64,000 nucleotides of DNA, taken from the NCBI RefSeq assembly GCF_003990445.1, contig NZ_REEZ01000002.1:499121-563120 (forward strand). Direction: 5' to 3'. Within the stretch, counting starts at the first letter, position 1. The number at the start of each line of letters is the position of its first letter. The stretch comes from Pararhodobacter zhoushanensis. Lineage in GTDB: Bacteria > Pseudomonadota > Alphaproteobacteria > Rhodobacterales > Rhodobacteraceae. Of this stretch, positions 25,646 through 34,582 are shown piece by piece. Under the pieces are notes generated by a model. It was not told the DNA's origin and did no database searches. It was given only the letters and a program-made list of their open reading frames with translations. A program made the translations under genes and the position numbers.

Positions 25646-26893
25646 TCAGTGCGCGACCCCCGCCGCGACGCTCTCGTCGATGAACTTGCCTTCGCGGAAC
25701 CGGTACATCGAGAATTCGGCGGCCAGCGGCCCCGGCTCGCCCTTGGCAATCATCTCGGCCATGGCCCAGCCCGAGCCGGGGATCGCCTTGAACCCGCCGG
25801 TGCCCCAGCCGCAGTTGATGAACGTGTTGCCCAAGGGGGTTTTCGAGATGATCGGCGAGCGGTCGCCGGTCATGTCGACGATCCCGCCCCATTGCCGCAG
25901 CATCTTGAGGCGAGACAGCATCGGGAAGGTCTCGATCAGCGCGCGTACGGTTTCCTCGATATGCTGCCACGAGCCGCGCTGGGTGTAGTTGTTAAAATGA
26001 TCCGCGCCGCCGCCGATCACCATCTCGCCCTTGTCCGACTGGCTCATGTAGCCGTGCACCGTGTTGGCCATCACGACCACATCCATGCAGGGCTTGATCG
26101 GCTCGCTGACCATCGCCTGCAAGGCCACCGATTCGATCGGCAACCGGAACCCGGCCATGTTGGCCAGATGACCCGAATGCCCGGCCACAACCAGCCCCAG
26201 CTTGCCGCAGCCGATGGTGCCTTTGGTGGTCTGCACGGCGGACACCTTGCCGCCGACGCTTTCAATACCTGTCACTTCGCAGTTCTGGATGACATGCATG
26301 CCCATGTCCGAGCACGCCCGCGCATAACCCCAGGCCACGGCGTCGTGCCGCGCGGTGCCGCCGCGCGACTGCCACAGCGCGCCCAGCACCGGATAGCGCG
26401 GGCCGTCGATGTTCATGATCGGCACCAGCCGCTTGACCTCGGCCGGACCGATCCAGCGGGTTTCCACGCCTTGCAGCTTGTTGGCCATCTCGGTGCGCTT
26501 GTAGCCGCGGATCTCATGCTCGGTCTGCGCCAGCATCATCACGCCGCGCGGGCTGAACATGACGTTGTAGTTCAGATCCTGGCTCAGCCCCTCATAAAGG
26601 CTGCGCGCCTTTTCATAGATCGCCGCCGAGGGGTCCTGCAGATAGTTCGACCGGATGATCGTGGTGTTGCGGCCCGTGTTGCCGCCCCCCAGCCAGCCCT
26701 TTTCGATAATCGCGACATTGGTGATGCCGAAATTCTTGCCCAGGTAATAGGCGGTGGCCAGGCCATGCCCGCCCGCACCGACGATGATCACATCGTAATG
26801 CGGTTTGGGCTCGGGCGAGGCCCAGGCGCGGGTCCAGCCGCTGTGCTGGCGCATCGCCTCACGCGCGATGGCAAAGACCGAATACCGAGTCAT
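25646..26893 (-). CDS. soxB: Sarcosine oxidase beta subunit
   Basis: 415 residues from MTRYSVFAIARE. FAD-binding motif VIIVGAGGHGLATAYYLG, then RSNYLQDPSA and the block ARHDAVAWGYAR, whose His183 lies where the flavin-linked His of heterotetrameric sarcosine oxidase beta subunits is found. The C-terminal GGWGTGGFKAIP-type motif (here CGWGTGGFKAIPGSG) is also conserved. A much longer open frame runs through upstream DNA but belongs to other genes. Sarcosine oxidation takes place on this subunit. Confidence 0.96.
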   Translation of the reverse strand: MTRYSVFAIAREAMRQHSGWTRAWASPEPKPHYDVIIVGAGGHGLATAYYLGKNFGITNVAIIEKGWLGGGNTGRNTTIIRSNYLQDPSAAIYEKARSLYEGLSQDLNYNVMFSPRGVMMLAQTEHEIRGYKRTEMANKLQGVETRWIGPAEVKRLVPIMNIDGPRYPVLGALWQSRGGTARHDAVAWGYARACSDMGMHVIQNCEVTGIESVGGKVSAVQTTKGTIGCGKLGLVVAGHSGHLANMAGFRLPIESVALQAMVSEPIKPCMDVVVMANTVHGYMSQSDKGEMVIGGGADHFNNYTQRGSWQHIEETVRALIETFPMLSRLKMLRQWGGIVDMTGDRSPIISKTPLGNTFINCGWGTGGFKAIPGSGWAMAEMIAKGEPGPLAAEFSMYRFREGKFIDESVAAGVAH

Positions 26894-27127
26894 GGGCGCA
26901 CTCCCTGCGTTGGGCCGCGGTTTTGTGCGGTGATGGGGCCGCAGGCGATCAAACCCTTGGCTGCAAGCGGCACAATGCGGACAAAACCGACATGCCCCCA
27001 ATCCTGCGCCGACTGGTCGCACCCCGCCAGCCCCCGACGCGCCCTTTGTCGCGGCAAGGTGAGGGCGGTTTGGCTTTTTTATTGAGCGCCAACCGGCTAT
27101 GTGAGGGGGCGCGAAACAGGAGTTTGC

Positions 27128-28372
27128 ATGGCGATCTGGTGGTTCTTTGGCCCGGCCCTGGCCCTTTGTGTGCTTGTGGCGGCTCTGGTGGTGCTCGGCC
27201 TGCGCCACGGCGCACGGGTGCAGGGGGCAGACTCGGGCCAGAAGCGCGAGATGCGCATCTATGCCGACCAGCTCAAGGAAATCGAACGCGACAGCGCGCG
27301 CGGCGTGATCCCCGATGACGAGGCCGCGCGCCTGCGGGCCGAAACCGCGCGCCGGTTGCTGGATGCCGACCGTCGCGGCAGCAGCGAGCTGCGCGAATCG
27401 CCCGGCGGCGCCAAATGGGTGGCGCTGGTTCTGGTGCTCGCCGTGCCGCTGGGGGCCTTCGCGCTCTATTTCAGCGAAGGCACGCCGCTCTATGGCGACA
27501 TGCCGATGAGCGCCCGTTATGCCGCCGCCAACGACCTGCGCGAAGCGCGCCTCAGTCAGGAAGCCATGGAGGCCGCGTGGCAGGCCGACCCGACGCGCCC
27601 GCCTGCGCCCGAGGTCGAACAGCAATACCTCGACCTGATGGCGCAACTGCGCACGGCAATTGAACAACGCCCCGATGATCCCCGCGGGCTGCGCCTGCTG
27701 GCGGTGAACGAGGGCAACATCGGCAACAACGCCGCCTCGGCCACCGCCTGGGCACGCCTGATCGAGCTTGAAGGCGAGGAGGCGCCGGTCGAAGATCTGG
27801 TAGCTCTGGGCGAAAGCATGGTGCTGGCCACCGGCGGGCTGGTCTCGGCGCAGGCCGAAGTTGTGCTCGACCGCATCCTGCAACGCGACGCGCGCAATGG
27901 CACGGCGCGCTATTACCTCGGGCTGATGTTCGCCCAGACCGGGCGGCCCGACCTGACCTTCCGCCTGTGGCGCGGGTTGCTCGAAGACAGCCAGCCGACC
28001 GACCCCTGGGTGCCCGCGATCCGCGGCACCATCGAGGAACTCTCGCAGATCGCCGGTGTCCGCTACACCCTGCCGCCGCTGACCACGGGCGGGCGCGGGC
28101 CCTCGGCCGAGGATATGCAGGCAGCAGCGGACATGTCGGACGAGGACCGCCAGCAGATGATCGGCGGCATGGTTGACGGTCTGGCCTCTCGACTGGCCAA
28201 TCAGGGCGGCACAGCCGAGGAATGGGCGCGGCTGATCGGCGCGCTGGGGGTGCTGGGCCAACAAGAGCGCGCCCGCGCGATCTGGGCCGAAGCACGGCTG
28301 GTGTTTGCCGACCAACCCGACGGGCTGGCACAGATCGACGCCGCCGCCCGCAGCGCGGGGTTCGGCGAATGA
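27128..28372 (+). CDS. ccmI: Cytochrome c biogenesis protein CcmI
   Basis: 414 residues from [14 protein letters not shown]. Two membrane helices (residues 5-24 and 100-120) flank a cytoplasmic coiled-coil-like loop ([15 protein letters not shown]), and a periplasmic TPR-like part follows. CcmI holds apocytochrome c for haem attachment in the Ccm system. The rest of the ccm genes are not in this window. AGGAG-like sequence precedes the ATG. It is divergent from soxB. Confidence 0.92.
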   Translation: MAIWWFFGPALALCVLVAALVVLGLRHGARVQGADSGQKREMRIYADQLKEIERDSARGVIPDDEAARLRAETARRLLDADRRGSSELRESPGGAKWVALVLVLAVPLGAFALYFSEGTPLYGDMPMSARYAAANDLREARLSQEAMEAAWQADPTRPPAPEVEQQYLDLMAQLRTAIEQRPDDPRGLRLLAVNEGNIGNNAASATAWARLIELEGEEAPVEDLVALGESMVLATGGLVSAQAEVVLDRILQRDARNGTARYYLGLMFAQTGRPDLTFRLWRGLLEDSQPTDPWVPAIRGTIEELSQIAGVRYTLPPLTTGGRGPSAEDMQAAADMSDEDRQQMIGGMVDGLASRLANQGGTAEEWARLIGALGVLGQQERARAIWAEARLVFADQPDGLAQIDAAARSAGFGE

Positions 28373-28842
28373 GTGTCTTTGCCGATCCCGACGCCTTCTT
28401 CGCCGCGATTCCCGCGCAGGGCGCTCTGGCCGGGCTGGACCTTGGGGAAAAGACCATCGGCGTAGCCGTGTCAGACCTGCGCCGCTCGGTCGCCACGCCA
28501 CTGGAAACGGTGAAACGGTCGAAATTCACGCTGGACGCCGCCCGCCTGCTGGACATCGCCAAGTCCAAGGCTCTGGCCGGGTTCATTCTGGGCCTGCCGC
28601 TGAACATGGACGGCTCGGAAGGCCCGCGCTGCCAATCCACCCGCGCCTTTGCGCGCAATCTGGAACGGCTGACCGATCTGCCCATCGGCTTCTGGGACGA
28701 GCGCCTGTCGACCGTCGCCGCCGAACGCGCGCTGCTGGCCTTTGACACCTCGCGCGCGAAACGCGCACAGGTGATCGACCACGTCGCAGCCGGGTTCATC
28801 CTGCAGGGCGTGCTGGACAGAATCGCCGTGATGCGTCGCTGA
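28369..28842 (+). CDS. ruvX: Holliday junction resolvase-like protein RuvX (YqgF)
   Basis: 157 residues. RNase H-like fold motifs: [14 protein letters not shown] (Asp24), [27 protein letters not shown] and [14 protein letters not shown]. Family members process 16S rRNA precursor ends and may cut Holliday junctions. The ATG overlaps the ccmI stop by four bases, so the two are translationally coupled. Confidence 0.95.
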   Translation: MSVFADPDAFFAAIPAQGALAGLDLGEKTIGVAVSDLRRSVATPLETVKRSKFTLDAARLLDIAKSKALAGFILGLPLNMDGSEGPRCQSTRAFARNLERLTDLPIGFWDERLSTVAAERALLAFDTSRAKRAQVIDHVAAGFILQGVLDRIAVMRR

Positions 28843-28900
28843 CAGGCTGGAAACGACAGGAACCGGGGGTATCTTGGCCGCACGGCACTGGAAAATCACG

Positions 28901-29146
28901 ATGAACAAACTCTCCACCGATACGATCTGGATGCGCACCGAACTCGACAGCCCCTGCGTGAAGCTTTGCGTGATCCACCCCCGGGTCGGGATCTGCGCTG
29001 GCTGCTACCGCACGCTGGACGAGATCGCCGAATGGTCCACCATGAGCGCCGAGGCGCGCCAAAGCGTCACCGCCGCCCTGCCCGACCGCGCCACCTTGCT
29101 GAAAAAACGCCGCGGCGGCCGCGAAGCACGGCTTAACGAGGCCTGA
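28901..29146 (+). CDS. DUF1289 family protein
   Basis: 81 residues from MNKLSTDTIW; a TTG nine codons upstream is an alternative start. DUF1289 core with four cysteines: SPCVKLCVIHPRVGICAGCYRTLDEIAEW, given here as SPCVKLCVIHP and GICAGCYRTLDEIAEW. The Cys pattern suggests Fe-S or zinc binding, but the function is unknown. It follows ruvX by 58 bases and is followed by repeat copy C. Confidence 0.88.
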   Translation: MNKLSTDTIWMRTELDSPCVKLCVIHPRVGICAGCYRTLDEIAEWSTMSAEARQSVTAALPDRATLLKKRRGGREARLNEA

Positions 29147-29148
29147 GC

Positions 29149-29275
29149 GGGTTTCGCCCTCGGCCCCTGTCGGCTGTCGCCGCCGCGCCCTCGGGCGACC
29201 GGGCAGGGGGGCCTTGCCCCCCTCTTGGCCTGACGGCCAATTCACCCCCCAGGATATTTAAGGACAGATGATAAG
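29149..29275 (+). repeat. Composite intergenic repeat, copy C, left arm
   Basis: GGGTTTCGCCCTCGGCCCC, a variable segment, TCGGGCGACCGGGCA, stem 1 GGGGGGC-CTT-GCCCCCC (29206-29222), stem 2 TTGGCC-TGAC-GGCCAA (29225-29240), TTCACCCCCC, GGATATTT (29252-29259) and GGACAGATGAT. It shares the leading blocks with copies D and E and faces an inverted right arm about 50 bases away. Confidence 0.85.
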
Positions 29276-29292
29276 GGTTCGTTAGCCCTGTT

Positions 29293-29412
29293 TCATTTTC
29301 TGTCTTCAAATATCCACGGGGGGATTTTCACGGGGGCGCGTGCGTCCCCCTTGAAGCGGGTGCGGGTGGCAACCCGCGCGGCGCGAGGGCCCTCGATGGG
29401 CCCGAGCGCCGC
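29293..29412. repeat. Composite intergenic repeat, copy C, right arm with GA-loop hairpin
   Basis: Inverted ATTTTCTGTC and AAATATCC (29308-29315) with GGGGGG, then GC-rich hairpins, ending in a 35-nt hairpin at 29378-29412: GCGGCGC, GA, GGGCCC, TCGAT, GGGCCC, GA, GCGCCGC. Compared with copy A (8272-8306), outer stem, GA/GA internal loop and terminal loop are identical while the inner stem is replaced by another perfect stem. Confidence 0.85.
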
Positions 29413-29457
29413 TCGCCCCCGCTTCCCTCTCCCCGCCCCTTGGCCTAGGGTGGCACC

Positions 29458-30993
29458 ATGACAGCCGCGCCCCTTCCCGTGACGTTTTCCGATGACCAGG
29501 CCGCCGCCTGGGACCGCATGGCCGAGGTGCTCGCCAAGGCCGGGATCGATATTCTCGACGAGGATATCTCGGCCCCCGATCTGGACAGTGACAACACCGT
29601 CATGGCCGTGCTGGGCAAGGCCGGGTCCGGCAAGACGATGCTGCTGTCCGAACTGACCAAGGCCCTGATCGCCGCCGGGGTGGAAACCGTCAGCGGCGAC
29701 TATGAAGGCCGGCGGCGCAAGGAGCGGCGGACGCTGGCGATCCTGGCACCGACCAACAAGGCCGCCTCGGTGCTGCGCAACCGTGGCGTGCCCGCGACAA
29801 CCATTCACCGCATTCTCTATACCCCGGTCTATGACCCCGAATACGAAAAGATCGCCGAGTGGCTGGCCGGCAACGGCCCGCGCCCCGAGATGCCCGATCT
29901 GGGCGATACCGCGCTCGACCGGGCGCAGGCGTTCTATGAGACGGTTAAATCCATTCCAGGCGCGCTCGCGGCTGCGGGCCTGAGGGGCAGCGATTTCATC
30001 AAGGGTTGGAAGCGGCGCGATGATCCTCTGGACATCGGGTTCATTGACGAAAGCTCGATGCTCGACGCCCGGCAATTCACCGACCTGCACGAGCTGTTCC
30101 AGACCCTGATCCTGTTCGGCGACCCGGCCCAGCTGGCCCCTGTCGGCCAGTCCGGCGAGATGGTGTTCGACACCCTCCCCGCGCCGCAAAAGCTGGAACT
30201 GCACCGCATTCACCGCCAGAGTCAGGACAACCCGATCCTGGACCTGGCGCACTCGCTGGCCGATCCCGACCTGACGTTTGAAACCTTCGAGGCGCAGATC
30301 GAGGCCGCCGCGCGCAAGGATGACCGCGTGGTCTGGGCGCAGCGGGTGCAGAGCGACCTGATGGCGCGCTCGCCCGTGCTGGTCTGGCGCAACGCCACGC
30401 GCATCCGCCTGATCCACGCCTTTCGCGCCGCCCATGGTGCGCCGGAAACCGAATTGCTGCCCGGCGAGCCGCTCATCTGCGACGGGCTGGAACTGCCGCT
30501 CAAGCACCGCAAGAAGCGCGTCGATCTGGAGGCGCGCGGCCTGATCAAAGGCGCGCAGTGCATTTATCTGGGACCGGGCAAACGCCCCGGCTTCTCGCGC
30601 CTGCATGTCATGGGCGCGGAAGAGCCGCAGGTCTCGGCGGCCTCGATCGTCAAGATCGAGCGCGAGGGCGAGGAAGAGCCCTTCATCCCCTTCGCCGCCC
30701 ATATGGGCGCGGCCTTCCTGCACGGTGCTGCTGTCACCATCCACAAAGCGCAGGGCAGCCAGTGGCCCGAGGTGCAGGTCTTCGCACCCGACCTCTATGC
30801 CGCCGCGCGCGCCGGACGCACCGAGGCCGGGCTGCCCTTATGGAAACGCCTTGCCTATGTTGCCATCACCCGGGCCGAGCACCGCCTGCACTGGGTGGTG
30901 CGCAACCGGCTGGCACGGCCGACCGGACCGCTGAGAATCGACGATCTGGGCGGGGCCCCGGCACCGCTCACACTGGCGATTCAAGAGGAATAA
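29458..30993 (+). CDS. RecD-like SF1 helicase / ATPase
   Basis: 511 residues. Walker A GKAGSGKTMLL, motif Ia TNKAASVLR with TIHRILY, motif II FIDESSMLD, motif III LFGDPAQLAPVG, and a UvrD_C_2 end with VTIHKAQGSQWPEV and YVAITRAEHRLHWV. This is the pattern of a stand-alone RecD2/Dda-like 5'-3' DNA helicase, with no nuclease domain. Its cellular role is not evident from neighbours. The upstream DNA is the composite repeat copy C. Confidence 0.9.
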   Translation: MTAAPLPVTFSDDQAAAWDRMAEVLAKAGIDILDEDISAPDLDSDNTVMAVLGKAGSGKTMLLSELTKALIAAGVETVSGDYEGRRRKERRTLAILAPTNKAASVLRNRGVPATTIHRILYTPVYDPEYEKIAEWLAGNGPRPEMPDLGDTALDRAQAFYETVKSIPGALAAAGLRGSDFIKGWKRRDDPLDIGFIDESSMLDARQFTDLHELFQTLILFGDPAQLAPVGQSGEMVFDTLPAPQKLELHRIHRQSQDNPILDLAHSLADPDLTFETFEAQIEAAARKDDRVVWAQRVQSDLMARSPVLVWRNATRIRLIHAFRAAHGAPETELLPGEPLICDGLELPLKHRKKRVDLEARGLIKGAQCIYLGPGKRPGFSRLHVMGAEEPQVSAASIVKIEREGEEEPFIPFAAHMGAAFLHGAAVTIHKAQGSQWPEVQVFAPDLYAAARAGRTEAGLPLWKRLAYVAITRAEHRLHWVVRNRLARPTGPLRIDDLGGAPAPLTLAIQEE

Positions 30994-31073
30994 ACTCACA
31001 GCCGCGTGGGCGAACCGACAGGCGCTTTGCATCTTTTTGGGGCAAACATGTCGCTTTTGGCCTTCGATGTCGT

Positions 31074-31090
31074 TTAACGACCTGTTAACC
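31074..31090. promoter_or_regulatory. CtrA-box-like motif upstream of uspA-like gene
   Basis: TTAA, CGACCTG, TTAACC: an exact TTAA-N7-TTAA match, 62 bases before the ATG of the universal stress protein. It is consistent with control by CtrA, a regulator known in Rhodobacterales; not demonstrated. Confidence 0.4.
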
Positions 31091-31151
31091 CTTACTTTCA
31101 TCCGGGCAATCGACCCGGTTTCAAGCCCAAACGGCAGAAAGGAGGGAACGT

Positions 31152-31565
31152 ATGTTTTCAAAACTCATGGTCCCCGTGGATCTGACGCATCTCGAGCACC
31201 TCTCCACGGCGCTTCAGATCAGTGAGGATCTCGCCAAACTGCATGGGGCCGAGATCGTCTATGTCTCGGTTACCGCCGAAACCCCTACCGCCATCGCCCA
31301 CAACCCGACCGAGTTCGCGCAAAAGCTCGACGCCTTCGCCAAGGCACGGCAGGACGCGGGCGGCGCGAAAGCCACGGCGCGCAGTTACACTGCGCATGAT
31401 CCCAGCCTCGACATCGACAAGCTGCTCTTGAAGGCGATCGACGACACCGGGGCCGATCTGGTGGTCATGGCATCGCACAAACCCGGATTTGCCGATTATT
31501 TCTGGGGTTCGCACGGGGGCGGACTTGCGGCTCATGCTAAAGTTTCGGTCTTTGTGGTGCGTTAA
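31152..31565 (+). CDS. Universal stress protein, UspA family
   Basis: 137 residues. Usp fold: KLMVPVDLTHLEHLSTALQIS at the N-terminus, LVVMASHKPGF and the nucleotide-binding end GSHGGGLAAHAKVSVFVVR, close to the G-x9-G(S/T) ATP-binding pattern. GGAGG lies eight bases before the ATG. It is 33 bases upstream of a BCCT transporter gene in the same direction, recalling TeaD, a Usp that modulates an ectoine transporter in Halomonas. Confidence 0.93.
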   Translation: MFSKLMVPVDLTHLEHLSTALQISEDLAKLHGAEIVYVSVTAETPTAIAHNPTEFAQKLDAFAKARQDAGGAKATARSYTAHDPSLDIDKLLLKAIDDTGADLVVMASHKPGFADYFWGSHGGGLAAHAKVSVFVVR

Positions 31566-31598
31566 GCGCCGATCCCCTCACACACAGGAGGAAACCGT

Positions 31599-33224
31599 AT
31601 GACGGAATCCACAGACGGCGAGGCCATCCGCGCACCGGAAGGCCCGTCAGATATCATCGACACCGATTTCGAGATCGGCCAGAACAATGTCCAGCTGTTC
31701 GGGCTGGACATCCACAACCCAGTCTTCGCCATTTCCGGGCTGAGCGTGGTGGCCTTTGTCATCGTCACCATGGCCTTTCAGAACACCATCGGTCCGGTTT
31801 TCACCGGGCTGCGTGACTTCCTGACCAGCAACTTTGACTGGTTCTTCCTGCTGGCCGGCAACGTCTTTGTGCTGGTCTGTCTGGGCCTGATCATCAGCCC
31901 GCTGGGCCGTGTTCGGATCGGCGGGCGCGATGCGACGCCGGACTACGGCTATGCTGGCTGGTTCTCGATGCTGTTTGCCGCCGGCATGGGCATCGGCCTG
32001 ATGTTCTATGGCGTCAGCGAACCGATCACCCACTACTCCACCTCGTTCGGGGGCGTCACGCTTGAAAACGGGATGCGCACCGACTGGGCACCGCTGGGCG
32101 GGGCCGAGGGCGACGCCGCAGCTGCGCAAGCACTGGGCATGGCCGCGACGATCTTCCACTGGGGTCTGCACCCTTGGGCGATCTATGCCATCGTCGGTCT
32201 GTCGCTGGCTCTTTTTGCCTATAACAAGGGCCTGCCGCTGACCGTCCGCTCGATGTTCTACCCGATCTTCGGCGAGCGCATCTGGGGCTGGCCGGGCCAT
32301 GTCATCGACATTCTGGCTGTGTTTGCCACGCTGTTCGGCCTTGCCACCTCGCTGGGCATCGGCGCGCAGCAGGCGAATGCCGGACTGAACTATCTGTTCG
32401 GTATCGAGATCGGCGTGACCGCGCAGATCATCCTGATCGCTTTGATCACCGGCGCTGCGCTGATTTCGGTGCTCCGGGGACTCGACGGCGGGGTCAAGAT
32501 CCTGTCCGAGATCAACCTCGGGCTGGCCGCATTGCTGGTGCTGTTCATCATCATCGCCGGACCGACCACGACGCTGTTTGCCGACCTGTTCCACAACGTC
32601 AGCGCCTATGCGACCGAGCTGATCCCGCTGTCCAACCCGTTTGGCCGCGAAGATGCCAACTTCTCGCAAGGCTGGACCGCGTTCTACTGGGCGTGGTGGA
32701 TCAGCTGGTCACCGTTCGTCGGCATGTTCATCGCCCGCGTCAGCCGGGGCCGTACCGTGCGGGAATTCATCACCTGCGTGCTGCTGATCCCGACGGCTGT
32801 GTCGATCCTGTGGATGACCATTCTGGGCGGCACCGCGCTGGATCAGCTGGTGGTCAACGGGTTCACCGGCGCACAGGACGCGTCGCTTGAGCTGAAACTG
32901 TTCGAGATGCTGACCCAACTGCCCTTCACCTGGATCGCTTCGCTTCTGTCGATCATCCTGGTGATCGTGTTCTTCGTCACCTCGTCGGACTCGGGCTCGC
33001 TGGTGATCGACACGATCACCGCAGGCGGCAAGGTCGATGCGCCGGTGGCGCAGCGGGTCTTCTGGGCCTCGTTCGAAGGGTTGGTGGCCATCGCGCTGCT
33101 GATCGGCGGCGGGCTGGGGGCGTTGCAGGCCATGGCGGTCTCGACGGGCTTCCCGTTTGCCATCGTGCTGCTGCTGGCCTGTTACGCGCTGGTGCGCGGG
33201 CTGATGGACGAGCCGCGCGACTGA
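31599..33224 (+). CDS. BCCT family betaine/choline-type transporter
   Basis: 541 residues, twelve membrane helices. Family motifs include GMGIGLMFYGVSEPITHY (the Gly-rich segment) and the Trp-rich WAWWISWSPFVGMFIARVSRGR, and WTAFYWAW. BCCT carriers import compatible solutes such as glycine betaine, choline, carnitine or DMSP, coupled to sodium or protons. The exact substrate cannot be read here. AGGAGG lies before the ATG, and it is followed by a strong terminator. The upstream Usp gene is in the same transcript. Confidence 0.94.
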   Translation: MTESTDGEAIRAPEGPSDIIDTDFEIGQNNVQLFGLDIHNPVFAISGLSVVAFVIVTMAFQNTIGPVFTGLRDFLTSNFDWFFLLAGNVFVLVCLGLIISPLGRVRIGGRDATPDYGYAGWFSMLFAAGMGIGLMFYGVSEPITHYSTSFGGVTLENGMRTDWAPLGGAEGDAAAAQALGMAATIFHWGLHPWAIYAIVGLSLALFAYNKGLPLTVRSMFYPIFGERIWGWPGHVIDILAVFATLFGLATSLGIGAQQANAGLNYLFGIEIGVTAQIILIALITGAALISVLRGLDGGVKILSEINLGLAALLVLFIIIAGPTTTLFADLFHNVSAYATELIPLSNPFGREDANFSQGWTAFYWAWWISWSPFVGMFIARVSRGRTVREFITCVLLIPTAVSILWMTILGGTALDQLVVNGFTGAQDASLELKLFEMLTQLPFTWIASLLSIILVIVFFVTSSDSGSLVIDTITAGGKVDAPVAQRVFWASFEGLVAIALLIGGGLGALQAMAVSTGFPFAIVLLLACYALVRGLMDEPRD

Positions 33225-33244
33225 CGCGACACGCAAGGAAATGG

Positions 33245-33275
33245 AAAAGGGCGGCGCACTGCGTCGCCCTTTTTG
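33245..33275. terminator. Rho-independent terminator, bidirectional
   Basis: AAAAGGGCGGCG, CACTG, CGTCGCCC and TTTTT on the plus strand; A-rich on the other side as well. It lies between the convergent BCCT and DUF6455 genes and can serve both. Confidence 0.85.
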
Positions 33276-33281
33276 CTGCGC

Positions 33282-33635
33282 TCAGCGCGCTGCCAGCGCG
33301 TTGAACATCGCCATGTTGGGGCAAAAGGCCACGGCCTCGGCATCCATCCCCTCATCGCGCGCCAGATACCGCTCGCAGGCGGGCACGTCATGACACTCGG
33401 CGCAGCGGTGCACCAACTCGTGCCAGCTGTCGCGGTCGCGCGCCAGCACGGCATCCGGTACGTGCTGCGAACGCGCCATCTCGGCCAGACGCACAGGCAC
33501 CGAATCCTCGACCGTGGCCAAAGCCAGCGCCTGCGCGCGGCTGACGCCCATGTCGGCCAGATCGGCGTCGCTCATCTCGGCAATGGTGTTCAGATCGCGG
33601 CTGCGGCGAAACATCTTCAGGAAGCGGTCCTTCAT
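33282..33635 (-). CDS. DUF6455-like small protein
   Basis: 117 residues from MKDRFLKMFRRSRDL. The N-terminal half, LNTIAEMSDADLADMGVSRAQAL, resembles DUF1127/DUF6455 small proteins common in Rhodobacteraceae. The second half has three cysteines and histidines (HRCAECHDVPACERY) that could bind a metal. I chose the ATG at 33635 because upstream codons run into the promoter region of the divergent thpR. No known function. Confidence 0.7.
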   Translation of the reverse strand: MKDRFLKMFRRSRDLNTIAEMSDADLADMGVSRAQALALATVEDSVPVRLAEMARSQHVPDAVLARDRDSWHELVHRCAECHDVPACERYLARDEGMDAEAVAFCPNMAMFNALAAR

Positions 33636-33745
33636 GGTCAATCCTCCGGTCACGCGTTGATTCCCTTCCCTGCTTCTGCACCAATCTGCTGCCCTTCCCG
33701 CCCGTTTTCCTTGATCTGGCGCAAGCGGGCGGCTACGCCGACGCC

Positions 33746-34288
33746 ATGATCCGCGCCTTTCTTGCCCTGCCTGTCCCCGAAACACTGGTCCACACGCTGA
33801 GTGTGGCCCAGCACCGCCTGCCCCTGTCGCGCCCGGTGCCCGAGGAAAACTTCCACCTGACGCTGGTGTTTCTGGACAGCCAGCCCGAGCCGCTGCTGGA
33901 AGAGCTTCATTACGCCATCGAGGGCCTGACCCTGACCGCCCCTTCGCTGCGCATCGACGGGCTGGGAACCTTCGGCGGCAATGACCCCGACGCGCTCTAT
34001 GCCCGCGTTGCCCCTGACCCCGCGCTCTCCGCCCTGCAGGCCAAGCTGGCGCAGACGGCGCGGCGCATCGGAATCACGGTCAAGGCGCGCAAATTCGTGC
34101 CCCACATCACCCTTGCCCGCTTCCGCAAGGGTGAGATGCAGCCCGACACGCTGGCCAGCGCCATCGGCAAGCTGGGGCCCCTCACCAGCCCGCCCTGGAC
34201 CCCGCCCGAGCTGGTCCTCATGCGCTCGACCCTGCGCGCGGACGGGCCGGTCTATGACCCGCTCGCCCGCTATCCGTTCCGCTTCTGA
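33746..34288 (+). CDS. thpR: RNA 2',3'-cyclic phosphodiesterase (LigT family)
   Basis: 180 residues with both HxTx motifs of the 2H phosphoesterase fold: His37-Thr39 (HLTL) and His120-Thr122 (HITL). Proteins of this family hydrolyse 2',3'-cyclic phosphates in RNA. The length and motif spacing fit ThpR. It is divergent from the DUF6455 gene and followed by a short RAM-domain gene. Confidence 0.94.
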   Translation: MIRAFLALPVPETLVHTLSVAQHRLPLSRPVPEENFHLTLVFLDSQPEPLLEELHYAIEGLTLTAPSLRIDGLGTFGGNDPDALYARVAPDPALSALQAKLAQTARRIGITVKARKFVPHITLARFRKGEMQPDTLASAIGKLGPLTSPPWTPPELVLMRSTLRADGPVYDPLARYPFRF

Positions 34289-34345
34289 CCTTGCACCCGC
34301 CGCGCGCGCTGCCGTAACCTGAGCCAAATTCAGGAGGCTTCCCGC

Positions 34346-34582
34346 ATGCAATGCGTCTTTGTCCAGTTCCGCTGCATCCCCGGCAAAACCTACGAGGTCG
34401 CCAGCGCCATCTATGACCGCGAAATCGTGTCCGAGCTGTTCTCGACTTCGGGCGACTGGGATCTGATGGCCAAGGTCTATATCCCTGAAGGCGAGGACGT
34501 CGGCCACTACCTCAGCGAACAGCTGTTCGACGTGCCGGGCATCTCGCGCACACTGACCACCATGACCTACAAGGCGTTCTGA
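34346..34582 (+). CDS. Stand-alone Lrp/AsnC ligand-binding (RAM) domain protein
   Basis: 78 residues, only the RAM domain of Lrp/AsnC regulators with no helix-turn-helix: QFRCIPGKTYEVASAIYDR, then SGDWDLMAKVYIPEG and GISRTLTTMTYKAF. Such domains bind small molecules and form octamers. AGGAGG is seven bases before the ATG. The stop codon overlaps the start of the SDR gene by one base, indicating coupled translation. It may act as a ligand sensor or regulator of the SDR enzyme. Confidence 0.88.
   Translation: MQCVFVQFRCIPGKTYEVASAIYDREIVSELFSTSGDWDLMAKVYIPEGEDVGHYLSEQLFDVPGISRTLTTMTYKAF

Noticed and set aside
23781-25970. A 729-codon minus-strand frame through the soxB-soxD gap
   Set aside because: Runs out of frame through four real genes; Ser/Pro/Arg rich, no motif.
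25646-28501. A 951-codon minus-strand frame
   Set aside because: Only its last 415 codons are soxB; the rest is antisense to ccmI and its promoter, with the composition of a shadow frame.
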